Shown in pieces: positions 27,875-43,349 of a DNA stretch of 64,000 nucleotides. Both the position numbers and the translations under genes were made by a program. The notes under the pieces are model-generated. The model made no database searches. It worked only from the letters and a program-made list of their open reading frames with translations, and had not been told where the DNA came from. Source of the stretch: Phaseolus vulgaris (lineage: Eukaryota > Streptophyta > Magnoliopsida > Fabales > Fabaceae); NCBI RefSeq assembly GCF_000499845.2, contig NC_023749.2, positions 43,024,177 to 43,088,176 on the forward strand. Direction: 5' to 3'. Numbering within the stretch: position 1 is the first letter of the stretch; the number at the start of each line of letters is the position of its first letter.

Positions 27875-28444
27875 AAATTTCAATCTGTTGTTTTATGACT
27901 TAACATGTTTTGTTCCCTGTTTCAGTAATCACAGCTATGACTAGGAAAGAGAAAGATTTACTTTTCTCTCTCTCACTTTATTGTTGACTGCTTTTACGGT
28001 TATTGACCAGCAGGTCTATGCCAATTAATGTGTGGGTATCCTAACTAATTGGATTTTGTGTAGATGCAACAGATTTGATGTGCCAAAATCAGGTTCCAAG
28101 ATATTCTTACGTGAATCCACACCTGAACCTGCTGCACCATAGGAATAAAATCTGTAGCATATCTGAGAGATTTGATTTTCCTTCAAAATTCATAATTTAC
28201 AAAATCTGATCAAATTGCCCTTCGTTAAAATCTGTGTTTTTCAAAATTTGGTTTAATGATTCTATATAAACCTAGCACAAATTAGCTTTTCTCTCACACC
28301 TTCTCACTTGTGCTATAAGCTCTCCAGGTTCACACTTGCTTCACCACAGGTTTCGTTTCTGTTTTGAGTGTTAATCTGAACTGCAATTTTTTTTCAGCTA
28401 GAATTGTTTATTAATAAACTGGTGCAGGTAAAAACAGATTGAGC
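27875..28444 (+). other. Post-pol spacer of element A
   Basis: Non-coding sequence between pol and the third ORF, in the same position as 45037-45444 of element B. It carries several AATCTG/AAATCTGT words. A TATA-like 'tctatataaacc' lies at about 28260, about 180 bp before the ORF start, so a subgenomic promoter is conceivable; that is inference. Confidence 0.5.
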
Positions 28445-28552
28445 ATGGCATCCTCATCACACAGAAAAAAGAAATCCAAGGAGCAATCCAGCAGCAACCA
28501 AGGCATTCTGGAGAAATGGTTTGCTGGAGATTCTGAAGCAATGACAAGGTAA
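28445..28552 (+). pseudogene. Truncated post-pol ORF of element A (35 codons)
   Basis: Opens MASSSHRKKKSKEQ and continues NQGILEKWFAGDSEA, parallel to the start of the 382-aa ORF of element B (GVLEGWFAGNEE). It then runs into unrelated sequence and stops after 35 codons. The break at about 28548 is where element A ends. Confidence 0.8.
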
Positions 28553-28599
28553 CATCGTTTGTAGTAGCTTCATAGGTGTTCACAAGAGTAGACTTCTTT

Positions 28600-29341
28600 T
28601 GTCTTTGAAATTATTTCAATGTCATATTCTTACCTTTTATAGCTTTATCACCATCCTACAAAACATGTTCATAAATAATTAAAATACCTACCTGTTCTTC
28701 TAAGGCATAGCCTTTTGGTATTTAGATGCTCTCAATGACGTCTCCTAAGCTCTCCATTGTAGGGGAAATGTTCTTAGCACTTTGTCATTTATCTTGTATT
28801 GATTGATAGTAGTTTTAAGAGATCTCAAATTGTTAAGGATCACCTGAAATCGTGCAATCATTTCGACGATCACATTTTCTTCCATGGACAACAATTTGTA
28901 TCGTCTTAACAATGCTATCTTCTTTCACTTGACCTCTTTGGATCCTTCATGTGATAACACAAGGGTCTCTCACATCTGTTTGACACTTGTCATGGAATGA
29001 ACCTCATAAATATGGTCTTATAAAAGAGCACATATCAATATATCCATAGCTTTGACATTTAGCTAATATCTGCATCTTTGATCTTCAGTCCAAACATCTC
29101 ATGGAAACAACTTACTAGCATCATCAAAAAGAGTAGGATGCCATTCTTAATGACTTCCAATAGATCTATATAGTTGAACTCCAAAAGGGAAATCATCCTC
29201 AACTTCCACAGTTCACATTTTTTTCCCTTGGCAAGGGTGGACGGTTAACAACCTGACCTTTAGAATTCACAGAGTCTACTAAGGATCATTTCCTCTTGTT
29301 CTGTAAAGAACTACCCATAGCGGTTAGCTCTAATACCAAAT
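28600..29341 (-). pseudogene. Minus-strand Ty1/copia gag remnant with primer-binding site
   Basis: On the minus strand the sequence reads as a decayed copia gag. It has SMTSVKQM-ETLVLSHEGSKEVK at about 28940-29000 and LLRRYKLLSMEENVIVEMIARF at about 28840-28910, with several stops. The complement of 'gctctaataccaaa' at 29327-29340 is TTTGGTATTAGAGC, a degenerate initiator-tRNA-Met primer site placed just upstream of this gag. The element is a different copia lineage from A and B. It abuts the broken end of element A. Confidence 0.7.
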
Positions 29342-29955
29342 ATTGGAACAATTGGCTTTAGAAGGGAAGTTGAATATAGCATGTAGACTCTTTTTAGTAA
29401 TAAACTAAACTAGAGAGTCTAGAACAAACAAAGCAAATAACATAGCAAGGATTTATACTAGTTCACCACAAAACCTAGGCTACTTCAAGCTCTCCCTAAA
29501 GAAGACATCTTAAATGGTTTCACTAATCAAACAGTCTTGGTTACAATGAGTACACCAACCTCTCCAGGTTATCATGAGTACACAAACCTCTCTAGGTTAC
29601 TTAATAAAATATTTCTTTTAACCATTGATGTTAAGTTCATTTCAAAACAGAATTTTATGTTAGTTAGAACAAATCTTTTATAGAAAAACACTTATATATT
29701 TTATCTAGAAATAAAAATATTGTAATGGTTTAATCATAACTTTAAGTAAAACATTAGATAGACCTGTAGTAAAACCATATATTGTCTATCGATTAGAATT
29801 ATGTAAACTTATATTATTTTAATATTTATTTGTACATAAAAACATTTTGTAAGTATATATATAATGTTTTTATAGTATTTGTTATTACCAAAATCTCATA
29901 TTACTTATATAAATAAGATTGTCTATTAGAGTCTTAGAACGTATAGAGATGACTA
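29342..29955 (-). mobile_element. Probable LTR of the minus-strand copia remnant
   Basis: This sequence lies on the LTR side of the primer site. It contains 'tagttcaccacaaaacctaggctac' and two near-identical words 'aatgagtacaccaacctctccagg' / 'catgagtacacaaacctctctagg' at about 29545-29605. It has no ORF. The outer boundary is not defined, and the last 300 bp are plain A+T-rich sequence. Confidence 0.4.
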
Positions 29956-29959
29956 GATT

Positions 29960-30600
29960 GTTTAATATATCAACATAAGACTACAATTTAGTATTTTCAA
30001 AAGTATTTGAAATTTAACCTCCTCTATATCCAAGCCTCTTATCTTAGTTTTATGAAAATTTATCCTAAGACCTGACACCATTTCAAAGCACCTCAGTTTG
30101 CTTTTTATAACCAATACATTATAGATCTTCGTGTCACACAAGTAATATGTCATCAATAAACTATAATATATTAACTTTTGTCTCTTTTTCCCTCACCTTC
30201 ACTCTTTTTACCATGTTTTTCTTTACTTCAGGTCTTACCATCCTTTCTAGCCTTTTCACAATTATCATAAATAGAAAAGGGCCAATAGGTCCCTATCTCA
30301 AGACCATCGTTGGTTTGAAATTATGGATGATTCCAAACATCCATGTGTCCATCTAATCCCATGACTGCAAAATCCTAGATTTTTTTTATCATGTTTAAGA
30401 GAAAGTCCTATTTAACTGAGTGATGGATTTTTTCATAGTCTACCTTAACTATTATGTTTTTCTTCTTTTTATATTTAACCTTTTTTACCACTTCATTTGC
30501 AACCAATATATTGTATAACAATCCTTTTCCCTTTAATAAATGTTGACTCAAAATATTATGGAGGGCACACTTTAATATATTGGACAACACTTAAAGATGT
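29960..30600 (-). pseudogene. LINE reverse-transcriptase remnant, minus strand
   Basis: Minus-strand translation gives KGKGLLYNILVANEVVKKV and IIVKVDYEKIHHSVK at about 30410-30560. Further on come FIDDILLV (decayed (F/Y)xDD box) and LRCFEMVSGLRINFHKTK at about 29990-30100. These are consecutive motifs of a plant L1-type RT (compare the copy at 59.6-62.4 kb). Stops and frame changes are frequent. Both the N-terminal endonuclease and the C-terminal parts are missing. Confidence 0.8.
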
Positions 30601-30659
30601 GATATAATATGTACATCCTACAAAAGATATTAGGTTATACTCATTTGGTGCAATGGGAT

Positions 30660-32380
30660 TATCATTTTTGGGTTTTAGGTAAGGGTAGATAAAAAATCCA
30701 AATTGCCAAATCTAAATTATAATTATCCAAATCTATATTACTATTAAGTTCATTTAAATGTATTTATCTCAAATCCAAATCCAAATTTTTGGATTTTAAG
30801 TCCAATCCATTTAATTGTACATGGATTAGATATAGATTGGATATATTTTTGGATTATCCAAAATAGATTTTGGGTTGGATTTTGAGTTGGTACGGGCTCA
30901 GGTTGAGCCAAGTAAACACGATCCCAGGTTGAGCCAAGTCAACACGGTCCCAGGTTAAGCCAAGTTAGTACATGCCCAAGTCGAGCTAAGTCGACCCAAG
31001 CCAAGGACTAGCCGAGTCGACTCGGGCCTAGGTTGAGTCGAATCGGTCTAACTCAGATCGAGCCAAGATGACACGAGACCAGTTCCAACTGAGTTGACCC
31101 AGACTCAGTTCGAGCTTACTCAACCCGGGCCCAGATCGAGCCCAAGTCGAGCTGAGTCTACTCAAGCCTGGATTGAGACCAGTCGATTCGGGCCCATGTT
31201 GAGCCGAGACAACCCGAACCAAGTTTTAGTTGAGTTCGCCCGGACCCAGGTAGAAACGAGTTGGCCCATGCCCAGATCAAGCAGAGTTGACCCAACCCGG
31301 GCCCAGGTCGAGTTGAGTTAGCTTGGGACTAGGTCTAGTCAATCCAAGTCGAGACAAAGCAGAGTTAGCTAAGGTCCAGGTAGAACCGAATCAACCCAGT
31401 CAAAGGTCGAGCCGAGTCGACGATGGCCCATGTTGAACCGAGTTGGCCCAGGCCTGAGCCCATACTGACCCGAGTCAACCCAGACCCATGTCGAGTCTAG
31501 CCGGTCTGGGTCCATGTCAAGCCGAGTCAACCCGGGTCCAGATCGACCCGAGACAGCCCGAACCATGTCAAGCTAAGTGGGCATGGGGCTATGGCAACTC
31601 CTGCCAGCCTGGCCCATGTCGAGCCGAGTCGGCCTGGGCCTAGATCGAGCCGAGTTGGTTGGGGCCTAGGTCGAGTCGGTGATAAGTGTCATATTTCAGT
31701 AATATTTCATATTAAAATACAGACACTTATGAATATTAATTGATAAAATAACTACAATATAATTTCTAATTTATGAATTTAAAGTTTTTTTACATATTTT
31801 GTGATTATAATTTGAATAAGAACGATTTATTCTCAAACTTGTGTTAATTTCAAGATTCTATAGAGGGATAGAGATGAAAGGGCAAAAGGAGAATAAACAA
31901 AGATAAAAGGAAAAGTTGAAAGGCTCCAACACTCGTCCAAGCCATAAACTCCTAGAAGATCTCGTCCAAACGAGCCCAATCTCGCCCAGGCGAGATCACT
32001 CCAAAGACGTCTAGGCCCAGGTCGAGCCAAGTCGAGCCAGATTCAGGTTGAACTGAGTCGACCCGAGTCCAAGACTAGTCGGGTCAGTCCTAGTCCAGGT
32101 CTAGTCGAGTCAATCCGGATCTAGGTCTAGCCAAGTTGATCCAAGTCTTGATTGAGTCGGCATGGGCACAGGTCGAACCAAGTCATTCCGTGTCTAGATC
32201 GAGATGAATTTAATATAATTGAAAAAGTTGATTTAATCTAAATTTAATAAATTTTAAATGGATTTAAAAAATCCAAATAAATTCAATCTAGTTAAAATGG
32301 ATAAGAACTATTTTATTGGATTTGGATTTTATCTAGATTATATTTTAAAAATCTAATCCATGCCAACCCCTAAGTTCAGG
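30660..32380 (+). repeat. GTCGAC-rich minisatellite unit, copy 1
   Basis: The core (about 30890-31680 and 32010-32205) consists of diverged tandem copies of a roughly 25-30 bp monomer close to 'cccaggtcgagccgagtcgac'. It is G+C-rich and contains the palindrome GTCGAC. Both sides carry A+T-rich flanks with 'ccaaatc' and 'ggattt' words. A 300-bp segment at 31680-32005 starts TGATAAGTG and is homologous to the minus strand of 39090-39392. The weak ORFs on both strands come from the repeat periodicity and are not genes. Confidence 0.8.
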
Positions 32381-32384
32381 GTTA

Positions 32385-32821
32385 TGGAGTTCGTGTTAAA
32401 CTCCCATTTCTTAAGAAAACTAAAATTAAAGATATCAAGGCTTGATGAAAAACTCTTTTTATGAAAAACAACTTCCTTAATCTATACCTCATTGATGTGC
32501 CCTAAATTGATTAGAGCACGAGTTATTAGTTAACGGTTTGTCTTAAATATCAAATACCCAAATCCTTCGCAAAATTACCGTGCTTTATGAGAGGTGAAAG
32601 AAAGCTAAAATTAATATATTAAGTGATAGAACAAAGACAGATATTCCTCTTCAAAAAAGCTTACGACTATTCTTCTAAATTGTTTATAGGTCGTCGCAAT
32701 GCATATTAAGTCAAGTCAGTCACATCACACCACACACATTTAACCTCGTTGATATTGAAACACCTTCATGTCGTAGCCACAAAATATGCAATTAACTCTG
32801 TAGCAATAATTTACCAAAGCC
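32385..32821. promoter_or_regulatory. Upstream region of RLK gene 2
   Basis: About 440 bp of A+T-rich sequence separate the minisatellite unit from the start codon. It must hold the proximal promoter and 5' leader of RLK gene 2. I see no convincing TATA box or named cis-element. Confidence 0.35.
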
Positions 32822-35984
<3,163 letters not shown>

Positions 35985-36241
35985 AGAAATTCTTTAGTAT
36001 GGTTTGGTGTCATGTAAGAGCAGTTTTTTATTTACTCAATTGTCTCCATAAGTTAAAGTTTATTTTTTTATAGCAGTGTAGCGCATTATGTTTCCTACAA
36101 AACTTCATATATATACTTTGTTGATATAATGGTTAAAGTAATGTACTACATACTTCCTTGACAAATTAAGGCTTCTTCCCTTACCATCATATTTTTATTG
36201 AAGATTAGTCTAAATTTGAGTTGAAAGTCGGAATTAAGTAC

Positions 36242-36275
<34 letters not shown>

Positions 36276-37505
36276 TATGTTTGAGATCGTATATCGAATT
36301 TTATATAAGAATATTTCATAGTTCATAAGTGTAAATCTCATCTTATAAGTCGGTTTTATAAAATTGAGTTAGGCTTAAAATTCACTTCTTAATATGTTAT
36401 CAAAATCATTTAAAGTCTATCCTAGCGAGTATTTGTTGGGTTTATCATGTCACAGACCGCTATAAGACTATCCATAATATATAGTCTCACGCACGAGTTG
36501 GAGGGTATCGACTTGAGAAGGTGTGTTGGAGGTCTCACATCGACCATATATTGTTTCGGTAAGTTCAATAATCTCATCTTTGTTTAGTAACCGAGGTTAA
36601 GGGTAATTTAAATATATTTTTCTCTCTTTAACTCTATGATATGTATTTTAATATCATCTCAACTATATGTAAATTTAAAATATTTTATTTTTTAAAATTT
36701 TATAATTTATCGTCCTGACCCAATTAAAATAAATTATTAAATGTTCAATAGACTAAACAAATCAAAATAAATGATAAAGAATTTTGACTATAAGCTAAAG
36801 TCTTTGGAATATTTATTTAGAAATAGTTAAGACTTTTCATATATAAATATTATGAAAACGAAATATTCAAAATTTTGAAAAAGATCAGTATAGGATAAAT
36901 CAACGCTATAGTAATTTGGGTCGGTTACCCCAAATTTGGGGTTGTCTAAGAAATTTTGAAGTCAACCAAACTGGCATAAAAGTAAATTGCATAAAAATTT
37001 AAATTTTATTCTTATTTAATTAGTTTTTAAAAATTAAATTACTCTGAAATAAAATTATTTAAAACTAAAGAACCGTAACATTTAAGATTGAAAAATATGT
37101 TTTGAAATATTTTTTTATTGTTAAAATTCAGCAAGATATCAAGTTACGTAATGATACCTAATATAAAATTTTTTTAAAAAAAAGTTTTAAAATACATCTA
37201 TTAATAATAATTCAAACAATTGACATTAGTGAATTTTTTTATCTCAAGGAATTTTTTTATGATAAACTCTGGTTTAAATTAAGGAATATGGAGATCAATA
37301 GCATAACAATCGCAACAATAGAGGTGGATTAATATTTTGGAATTCTCAAGGGAAGACTATAGAGAGGCATGAGGTTGAAAATGAACCCGAGTGTAGGTTT
37401 AAAAAAGCATTAGTTTGCATTGAATGTAATTCGAATGATGTAAAATAGCAGCTTATTTTACATTTATATTTGTCCCAACAGCGTTAAAATAATTGTTTTA
37501 AATAG
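35985..37505. other. Intergenic sequence with a dispersed repeat
   Basis: After the gene 2 3' region come a (TA)n microsatellite at about 36253-36275 and a stretch at about 36275-36560 with 'aagtcggttttataaaattgag', 'cgcacgagttggagggtatc' and 'ggtgtgttggaggtctcacatcgac'. This has the look of a common dispersed plant repeat. From 36600 on it is A+T-rich without coding sequence. Confidence 0.5.
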
Positions 37506-38145
37506 CAAAAACGTAGGGTGATAGTAGATTGAATTGTCTAAAATTCAATTTAAATCCAATAAAATAGATTAGGTCTAAAATTCATATTTATTTTAATTAG
37601 ATCTAATTGATTTATATTTTTTCAATTCAATTTAAATTAAATAAATTGGATCAATCCAATTTATTGGCATGGTTCCGATTTGATATGGATTTAATGTTTT
37701 GGTCTAATATGAGTCCAATTTGACTTGGTCTAGTTTGTCTTGACCTCGTAAAAGCCTGACCCGACAAGAATCCGACTTAACCTACGCTTTGTTCGACTTG
37801 GTCTCAGCTAGACTTAAGTAGTCCTTGTCCTAACCAGACTCATACTAACCTGGATCCAACCCAACTTGATTGAATGTAGGGTATGGCTGACTCGGTTCAA
37901 CTTAAGCTCATACTGACTTAAGTAGACCAAACATGGGATAGATCCAACTCTGCTTAACACTACCCCAACCTGATGTAGGCTAATATTTAAGCCCAACGAG
38001 TCTAACTCAACCTAGATATACACAAACTCAACACGACTTGGCCCAGTTTGACCTAGTGTTGTTGAACTCAGTTCGACCCTAACCTAGCCCAACTTGCTTG
38101 AATGTGGGCTTTCCTCGACTAGGATCAACGTAGGTTTTGGCTGAA

Positions 38146-39392
38146 TGATAACTTTTTACGGCATGTGCACTGCGTTGTGAGAAGTAATAATGTGTCCCTA
38201 AGGACGGATATCGAACCCGCAAGAAACAATTGAATAATCAAGTAAAATATATGTTAATATAAAACAAAATAATAAAAGTGTTGAAAGTTGTTGTGATGAC
38301 GATGATTAATTAGAAAACAAGTCAAAGAATTTGTTGTTTCAAGTTAGAAAAATAGGGATTTGGTTTCATCTTTCTCCTCTTTTGTATTTTTTATTAGCGT
38401 GGTAACATTATGTTCTTTGATTGATATTGATGCCCATATAAAATTCATTTATATCGATTCCTCGCATATAAAATTATCAAAGATGTTTCCTAAATATCGA
38501 TTCCTCGCATATTTATAAAAATAACTTAGTATTCAAATCAGAAGTTGATAGCAATTAGCATTTCAAGTCTATTCCTAGCACTCAAACATGTTAAGTATTA
38601 TTGATTAATATTAGGTTAGAACCCTAAAAATACTTTCCAGTCAAATTTAAGATTCTAGATCAATAATTAGAAGAAAAACAATAATACCGATAATCAATCA
38701 AGAACAAAATATTATATTCAAATATCACCTCAATACATAAGAATTTGAACAAATTACTCTCAATGCCAAAGGGTAGAAGTAGCCACTCATGATGACTATT
38801 ACACGCGAGGATGGCATGAAAAAAAGATTCAAAATGTTTCTCCATGACAGGTGTCGCCTCTAATGTTTCTCACACCTTCTATTATCTCAATTGGGTTACA
38901 AGTCACTGAATGGTGTTTTCATCTCAATCTTGCACACTAGGGTTGTGTCCCAAGCTTCCTATTTAACCTAATTTGCTTAGGCTTAAGTGACTTCTCGTTT
39001 GGGCGCTAATGGGCTCGTTTGGACGAGTAAAACGTAAAAAGGTCCAACGTTCCTGGCACTATCTCACTAAACAACATATAGCTCGCTTGAGCGAGCTCCC
39101 CTAGTGGTGAGATGACTCTTTTGCATGTTTGGGAAGCTTTGGTGAGTGTTGATGCATTCCAACTTTCTCTTTTTAGCTTTATATATTTTCCTTCTGCCCA
39201 ATTATCTCCATTCTTAGATTATGAAATTAACACAAATTTGGAATAAATCGTTCTTATTTAAATTAAAATCACAAGTTATGTAAAAACGTATAAATTCATA
39301 AATTATGGTTTATTTTATACTTATTTTAGCAATTAATACTCACAAGTGCGTATATTTTTATATAAAATATTACTAAAATTTGGCACTTATCA
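38146..39392 (-). mobile_element. LTR-like insertion (1.25 kb) with TGATAA...TTATCA ends
   Basis: The segment has perfect 6-bp inverted ends (TGATAA at 38146, TTATCA ending 39392) and no protein-coding frame, so it resembles a solo LTR. The bases outside are CTGAA and CCGAC, which could be a decayed 5-bp duplication. Its right 300 bp are homologous, inverted, to 31680-32005 in the other minisatellite unit. It contains 'ctcgcttgagcgagctc' at about 39080, a palindrome-rich motif. Orientation is given relative to copy 1. Confidence 0.6.
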
Positions 39393-39441
39393 CCGACTTA
39401 ACTTGACTTGACAGTGAATCGACATGACCAAGATTTGATAT

Positions 39442-41581
39442 TGTTGAAGATGGTTGCTGCCCCTTCAAGATTGTGTTTGATGAAGACCTATATGTTGTGT
39501 TTGATGAAGATTTTTATGTACATTTCATGTATTTTTGCTTTGCTTTAAGTATGTCTTAGTTAGTACTTAGAGGTTGTCTAAAAGTGGGCTTTTTGCTGAG
39601 TAACTCACCTCATAACCACTGGCCATGTGATAAGAACAAGCATAAGTTTTCTTAAACTGTTTTTCACATGTTTTACACAAAAAACACGTTTACTGCATAA
39701 AAATAAATCTGTTCTTTTCAAAATAAACAGATTCATTTTTTACACTGATCCCTTGGCTAAGTCTTGTAAAAATTAGATTTTGTGCATCAGGTATTTTGAC
39801 TAAGTCTTCTTCTTTTCAAAACGACTGAGTTTCAAATAGTTAAACTTTCTCTGTTTTCGTTTTGAAAAATAAATCTGTTCATCTGTAAGTGAATAGATTC
39901 TTTTTGCCTCTGGTGCCATGTCATGCTTAAACGTTTTTCAGTTTTATCTCAGCACCAGAATGGTTGACTAAGTCTCCTCACTTAACAAATTCTCTAACTG
40001 CTTTTGAAAATAAATCTGTTCATTTTATTTTCAATCTGTTCATTTTATAACAGCTTTAACTGTTTTTCAAAATTCTGTTATAAGCTGGCTTTCTATAAAA
40101 TGCAAACTTGTTTTTGAGTTTAATAACCATTCAAACAGTTCATACATTTGCAAAAAAAAAACAAGTTTTGATAGCAGAGAGTTAAGTGTTTTCAAAGGAT
40201 TAGCATTTGTTCTTCAAAGATTTCAAAAATCACAAAGTGCTTGTTCTTGGTTTGGTTCCAAAAGCTTGGTGTGAGGTGCAGCTACTGTTCTAGCAATCTT
40301 GCCTACTGGTTTAAGGCAGATCTGTGTGTCCTCAATCAGGTGTAGTCGTTTCACATCTCTTTCTTGTAATAGTTTGGTTGAACACTCTTCTTGATAGGTG
40401 TTCTTGAAGAGTGTGTGTGTGTGTATGCTGAAATAGGTTTTTTCAGCAAGAGTACCTAAGTTCTTGTAGGTTTCAAGAACAGTGGGAATTGTACTTGGTT
40501 GTACTGTGTGTTAGTGATTTCCACCTGTTTTTTTTTTTATCAGCAAAGAATGAAATTAAATTAAGAGAGATACAAAAGGGGTATCCCAACCCTTTACAAC
40601 ACCAAACCTTGTTTTAGGATCTCCAAAAGAAACACCCCAAAACAGGAAGAGAGTAACCACTACTGCATAAATAAAACTACTGCATAAATAAAACCTACAC
40701 CAGCTCCCATACTGGTTCTATTATTCTGCTGCACTGCTGCAAAGACCCTAACCAGCATTTCAACCACCAGAAACCCAACGTAATCCTTCCACCTGCTTGA
40801 CAACCACTTGCAGCACAACCTCCACATCCAGAGCTTAATAACTGGTGCTACCTGTTGTTGGTGAAGACTGGATGTAGCTCAGGTTGAGTGAACCAGTATA
40901 ATTGCTTGTGTTCATTCTCTCTCACTCTCTGCAATTTCGTTTCTGCATAATTGATAAAACAGCAAAGAAATAAATCTGTTCAATTGAAAATAAATCTGTT
41001 CTTTCTGGGCACTGTGCATACTGTTCTTGATTTCTGAAAAAGTTGTTTTAATCTGATAAGAACATATAAAATCTGCTAAAAGCCATTGGAACAGATTGAC
41101 TGTGATAGGCTGCTCAAGAAACTGTCAATGCTATTAATTGAACTTTAAACAATTGCTTAAAGTTGAAGCTTGCTGTTCTGTAATTCATTTCTGGAAAATT
41201 GCTTGACATCAAGAAGAACACTCATAGTCTGTTAAAAGCCATTGGAACAGGTTGTTTGCACAGGTCACTCAATTAACTAGCATGCTATCAATTGAATCTT
41301 AATCACTTGCTTGAAATTAAAGCTTGCTGTTTTGTGTTTCACTGTTTTCCAAATCTGATATCTGTGTGTGTGCATCTGGAAACTCTCACTGCATAATCTT
41401 GTGATTAACCTTGCTGTATTAAAAGCGTTTCAAACAGAAAAACAGTGCTGAAATAAATCTGTTCATTTTCACATAAATCGATTTATTTTCTGTAAAACTG
41501 GGTTAAACATTGTTTCTGCGAGAAAGTTTTAAAATGTCAATTCACCCCCCCTCTTGAACTTTGGCACTATTAAACCCAACA
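39442..41581 (+). repeat. 5' LTR of element B
   Basis: Begins TGTTGAAG and ends CCCAACA. It is 2140 bp, longer than the 3' LTR because of a 320-bp insertion at 40530-40849. It carries repeated AAATAAATCTGTTC words. Confidence 0.93.
40530..40849 (-). mobile_element. LINE 3'-end insertion inside the 5' LTR
   Basis: A 320-bp insert is present in the 5' LTR and absent from the 3' LTR. It is flanked by the duplication ACCTGTT (40523-40529 and 40850-40856). It starts on the + strand with a T-run, meaning a poly(A) tail on the minus strand. Just inside, the minus strand reads ATTCTTTGCTGATA, identical to the 3' end of the LINE at 63122-63135. A GGGTTGGGA(T/C)ACCCCT block is also shared. It is a severely 5'-truncated LINE copy that landed after element B inserted. 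Confidence 0.9.
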
Positions 41582-41582
41582 A

Positions 41583-41596
41583 TTGGTATCAAGAGC
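41583..41596 (+). promoter_or_regulatory. Primer-binding site of element B
   Basis: TTGGTATCAAGAGC lies one base after the 5' LTR, the same as in element A. It matches the initiator-tRNA-Met type site of copia elements. Confidence 0.85.
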
Positions 41597-41631
41597 TAGG
41601 ACTTGTATTTTAATCAAGTTTGTTTGTAATA

Positions 41632-43297
41632 ATGTCTGAGTTCAATGTGCTTTTTGCTGAAGGTTCTGCTGTTAATAGACCACCTATGTTTAATGGAATG
41701 AATTATGCATTTTGGAAAGTTAGAATGAGAATTTTCATGGAATCCATTGATGCATTAATTTGGGAAGCTGTGGTCAATGGACCTTATGTGCCAATGCAGG
41801 TTGTCAAGGATGAACAAGTGGAAAAGCCAAGATCAGAATGGAATGAGACCGAAAGGAGGAAGGCTCAACATGATCTTGTGGCCAAGAACATCATAACCTC
41901 TGCATTGACAATGGATGAGTTCTTCAGGATATCCCAATGTAAGTCAGCTAAGGAGATGTGGGAAGTCTTAGAAGTGACTCATGAGGGTACTGAAGATGTG
42001 AAAAGGTCAAGGAAACATGCACTCATCCAAGAATATGAGTTGTTCAGAATGCAACCCGAGGAGAGCATTGCTGATGTGCAGAAAAGATTCACCCATATTG
42101 TGAATCACCTCACTGGCTTGGGAAAAGAATTTGACAGAGAGGAACTCAACATAAAGATATTGAAGTGCCTCGACAGAAGCTGGCAACCAAAGGTGACAGC
42201 TATCTCTGAAAGCCGTGATCTGTCAAAGTTGGGAACTGCTGCACTGTTTGGAAAGCTGATGGAGCATGAGCTAGAGCTTAAAAAGACTTAAAGAGCAGGA
42301 AACAACAGAGAGAAAACCCAAAGGTCTTGCATTGAAAGCAACTGAATTGGATGAGATCAAGGAAGAAAAAGAAGATGCTGAAGATGATGATACAATCAGC
42401 CTTCTTACAAAAAGATTCAGCAAATTCCTGAGGAAGAAAAGCAAAAATAGGAACCAGCAGAAAAGAAGGTATCCTAAACCCAATGATTTAAATTCCTCTA
42501 AATATACTTGCTTTGGATGTGGCAAAACAGGGCATATCAAAACAGATTGTCCAGACAATCAAACTAAGGACAAATCTGCCAGCAAGAAATTTGAAAGGAA
42601 CAAAGGAAGAAGAGCCTACATCTCATGGGAGGAAAATGAAGTATTCTCAACCAGCAGCTCTTCAACAGAAGATGAGGAGAATAATTTGTGCTTCATGATG
42701 AAGGATGAGGAGTCAAGCTCTGAATCAGTAAGTAATTTTTCTGCTGATTCTGATAACTATGATGATTTGCTTGCTGCATTCAAGGAAACACATGATGAAG
42801 CCAATAGGCTAGCTGTAATATGCAATAAGGTGCAAAGGGTAAATAATGTGCTTGCACCTAAAGTAAAAACACTTGAGGAAGAATTGCATAAGGCCAAAAC
42901 AGATTTGGTCAGCCTTGAACTGACTTGCTTGCATGCCTCTATTAAAAACTGTGAAAATTGCAAAAGATTGGAAAAACAAGTGGAATATTTGCTGAAAACC
43001 CTTTCCAATTTCACCAAGGGAAGAGAAAACCTTGAGTCTCTCCTTGGATCACAGAATGCTGTTTTCAATAAGAATGGACTTGGTTATATCCCTGGAAATA
43101 CAACCAATGTCAAAAAGCTTTCAAGTTTTTTTGTTCCAGCAAAATCAGTTTTTTCAGCTTTTAACAGTGGCAAAAAGGCATCTCATGTAACCTGTTTTTA
43201 CTGCATGAAATCTGGTCATACATCTAGGTCTTGCATTGCTAGAAAGCATCTTGTTCCTAAGAACTTAACAAAATGGCTACCAAAGAGAAGGTTTTAA
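41632..43297 (+). pseudogene. Gag of element B, one frameshift
   Basis: Opens MSEFNVLFAEG and shares the layout of element A gag: copia gag fold (MFNGMNYAFWKVRMRIFMES), CCHC knuckle CFGCGKTGHIKTDC, acidic serine-rich part, predicted coiled coil (LAPKVKTLEEELHKAKTDL) and second knuckle CFYCMKSGHTSRSC. The first frame closes at 42291. An extra A in the run 42280-42284 causes the shift, and the rest continues openly from about 42290 to 43297. Without that single base the gag would be as long as that of element A. Confidence 0.85.
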
Positions 43298-43349
43298 TCT
43301 GTGCTGGACCCTATACTGAAAAGGGTACCATTTGTATATTTTTTATTCT

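Larger units (their letters stand above)
21441..28552 (+). mobile_element. Ty1/copia element A (Sirevirus-like), 3'-truncated
   Basis: The element has a 5' LTR (21441-23023), a tRNA-Met-type primer site, gag with CCHC knuckles, and a pol with protease, integrase, RT and RNase H in copia order. It also has the first 35 codons of a post-pol ORF. The sequence stops matching element B at about 28550 and no 3' LTR exists in the window. Its gag and pol align along their length with element B at 39442-48782, so both belong to one family. The Sirevirus label rests on the family's post-pol ORF and the GGGGGAG polypurine tracts seen in B. Confidence 0.88.

Noticed and set aside
31028..31566. ORFs of 60-75 codons on both strands in the GTCGAC array
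   Set aside because: They follow from the repeat period and lack of stops in a G+C-rich monomer; there is no start context or homologue.
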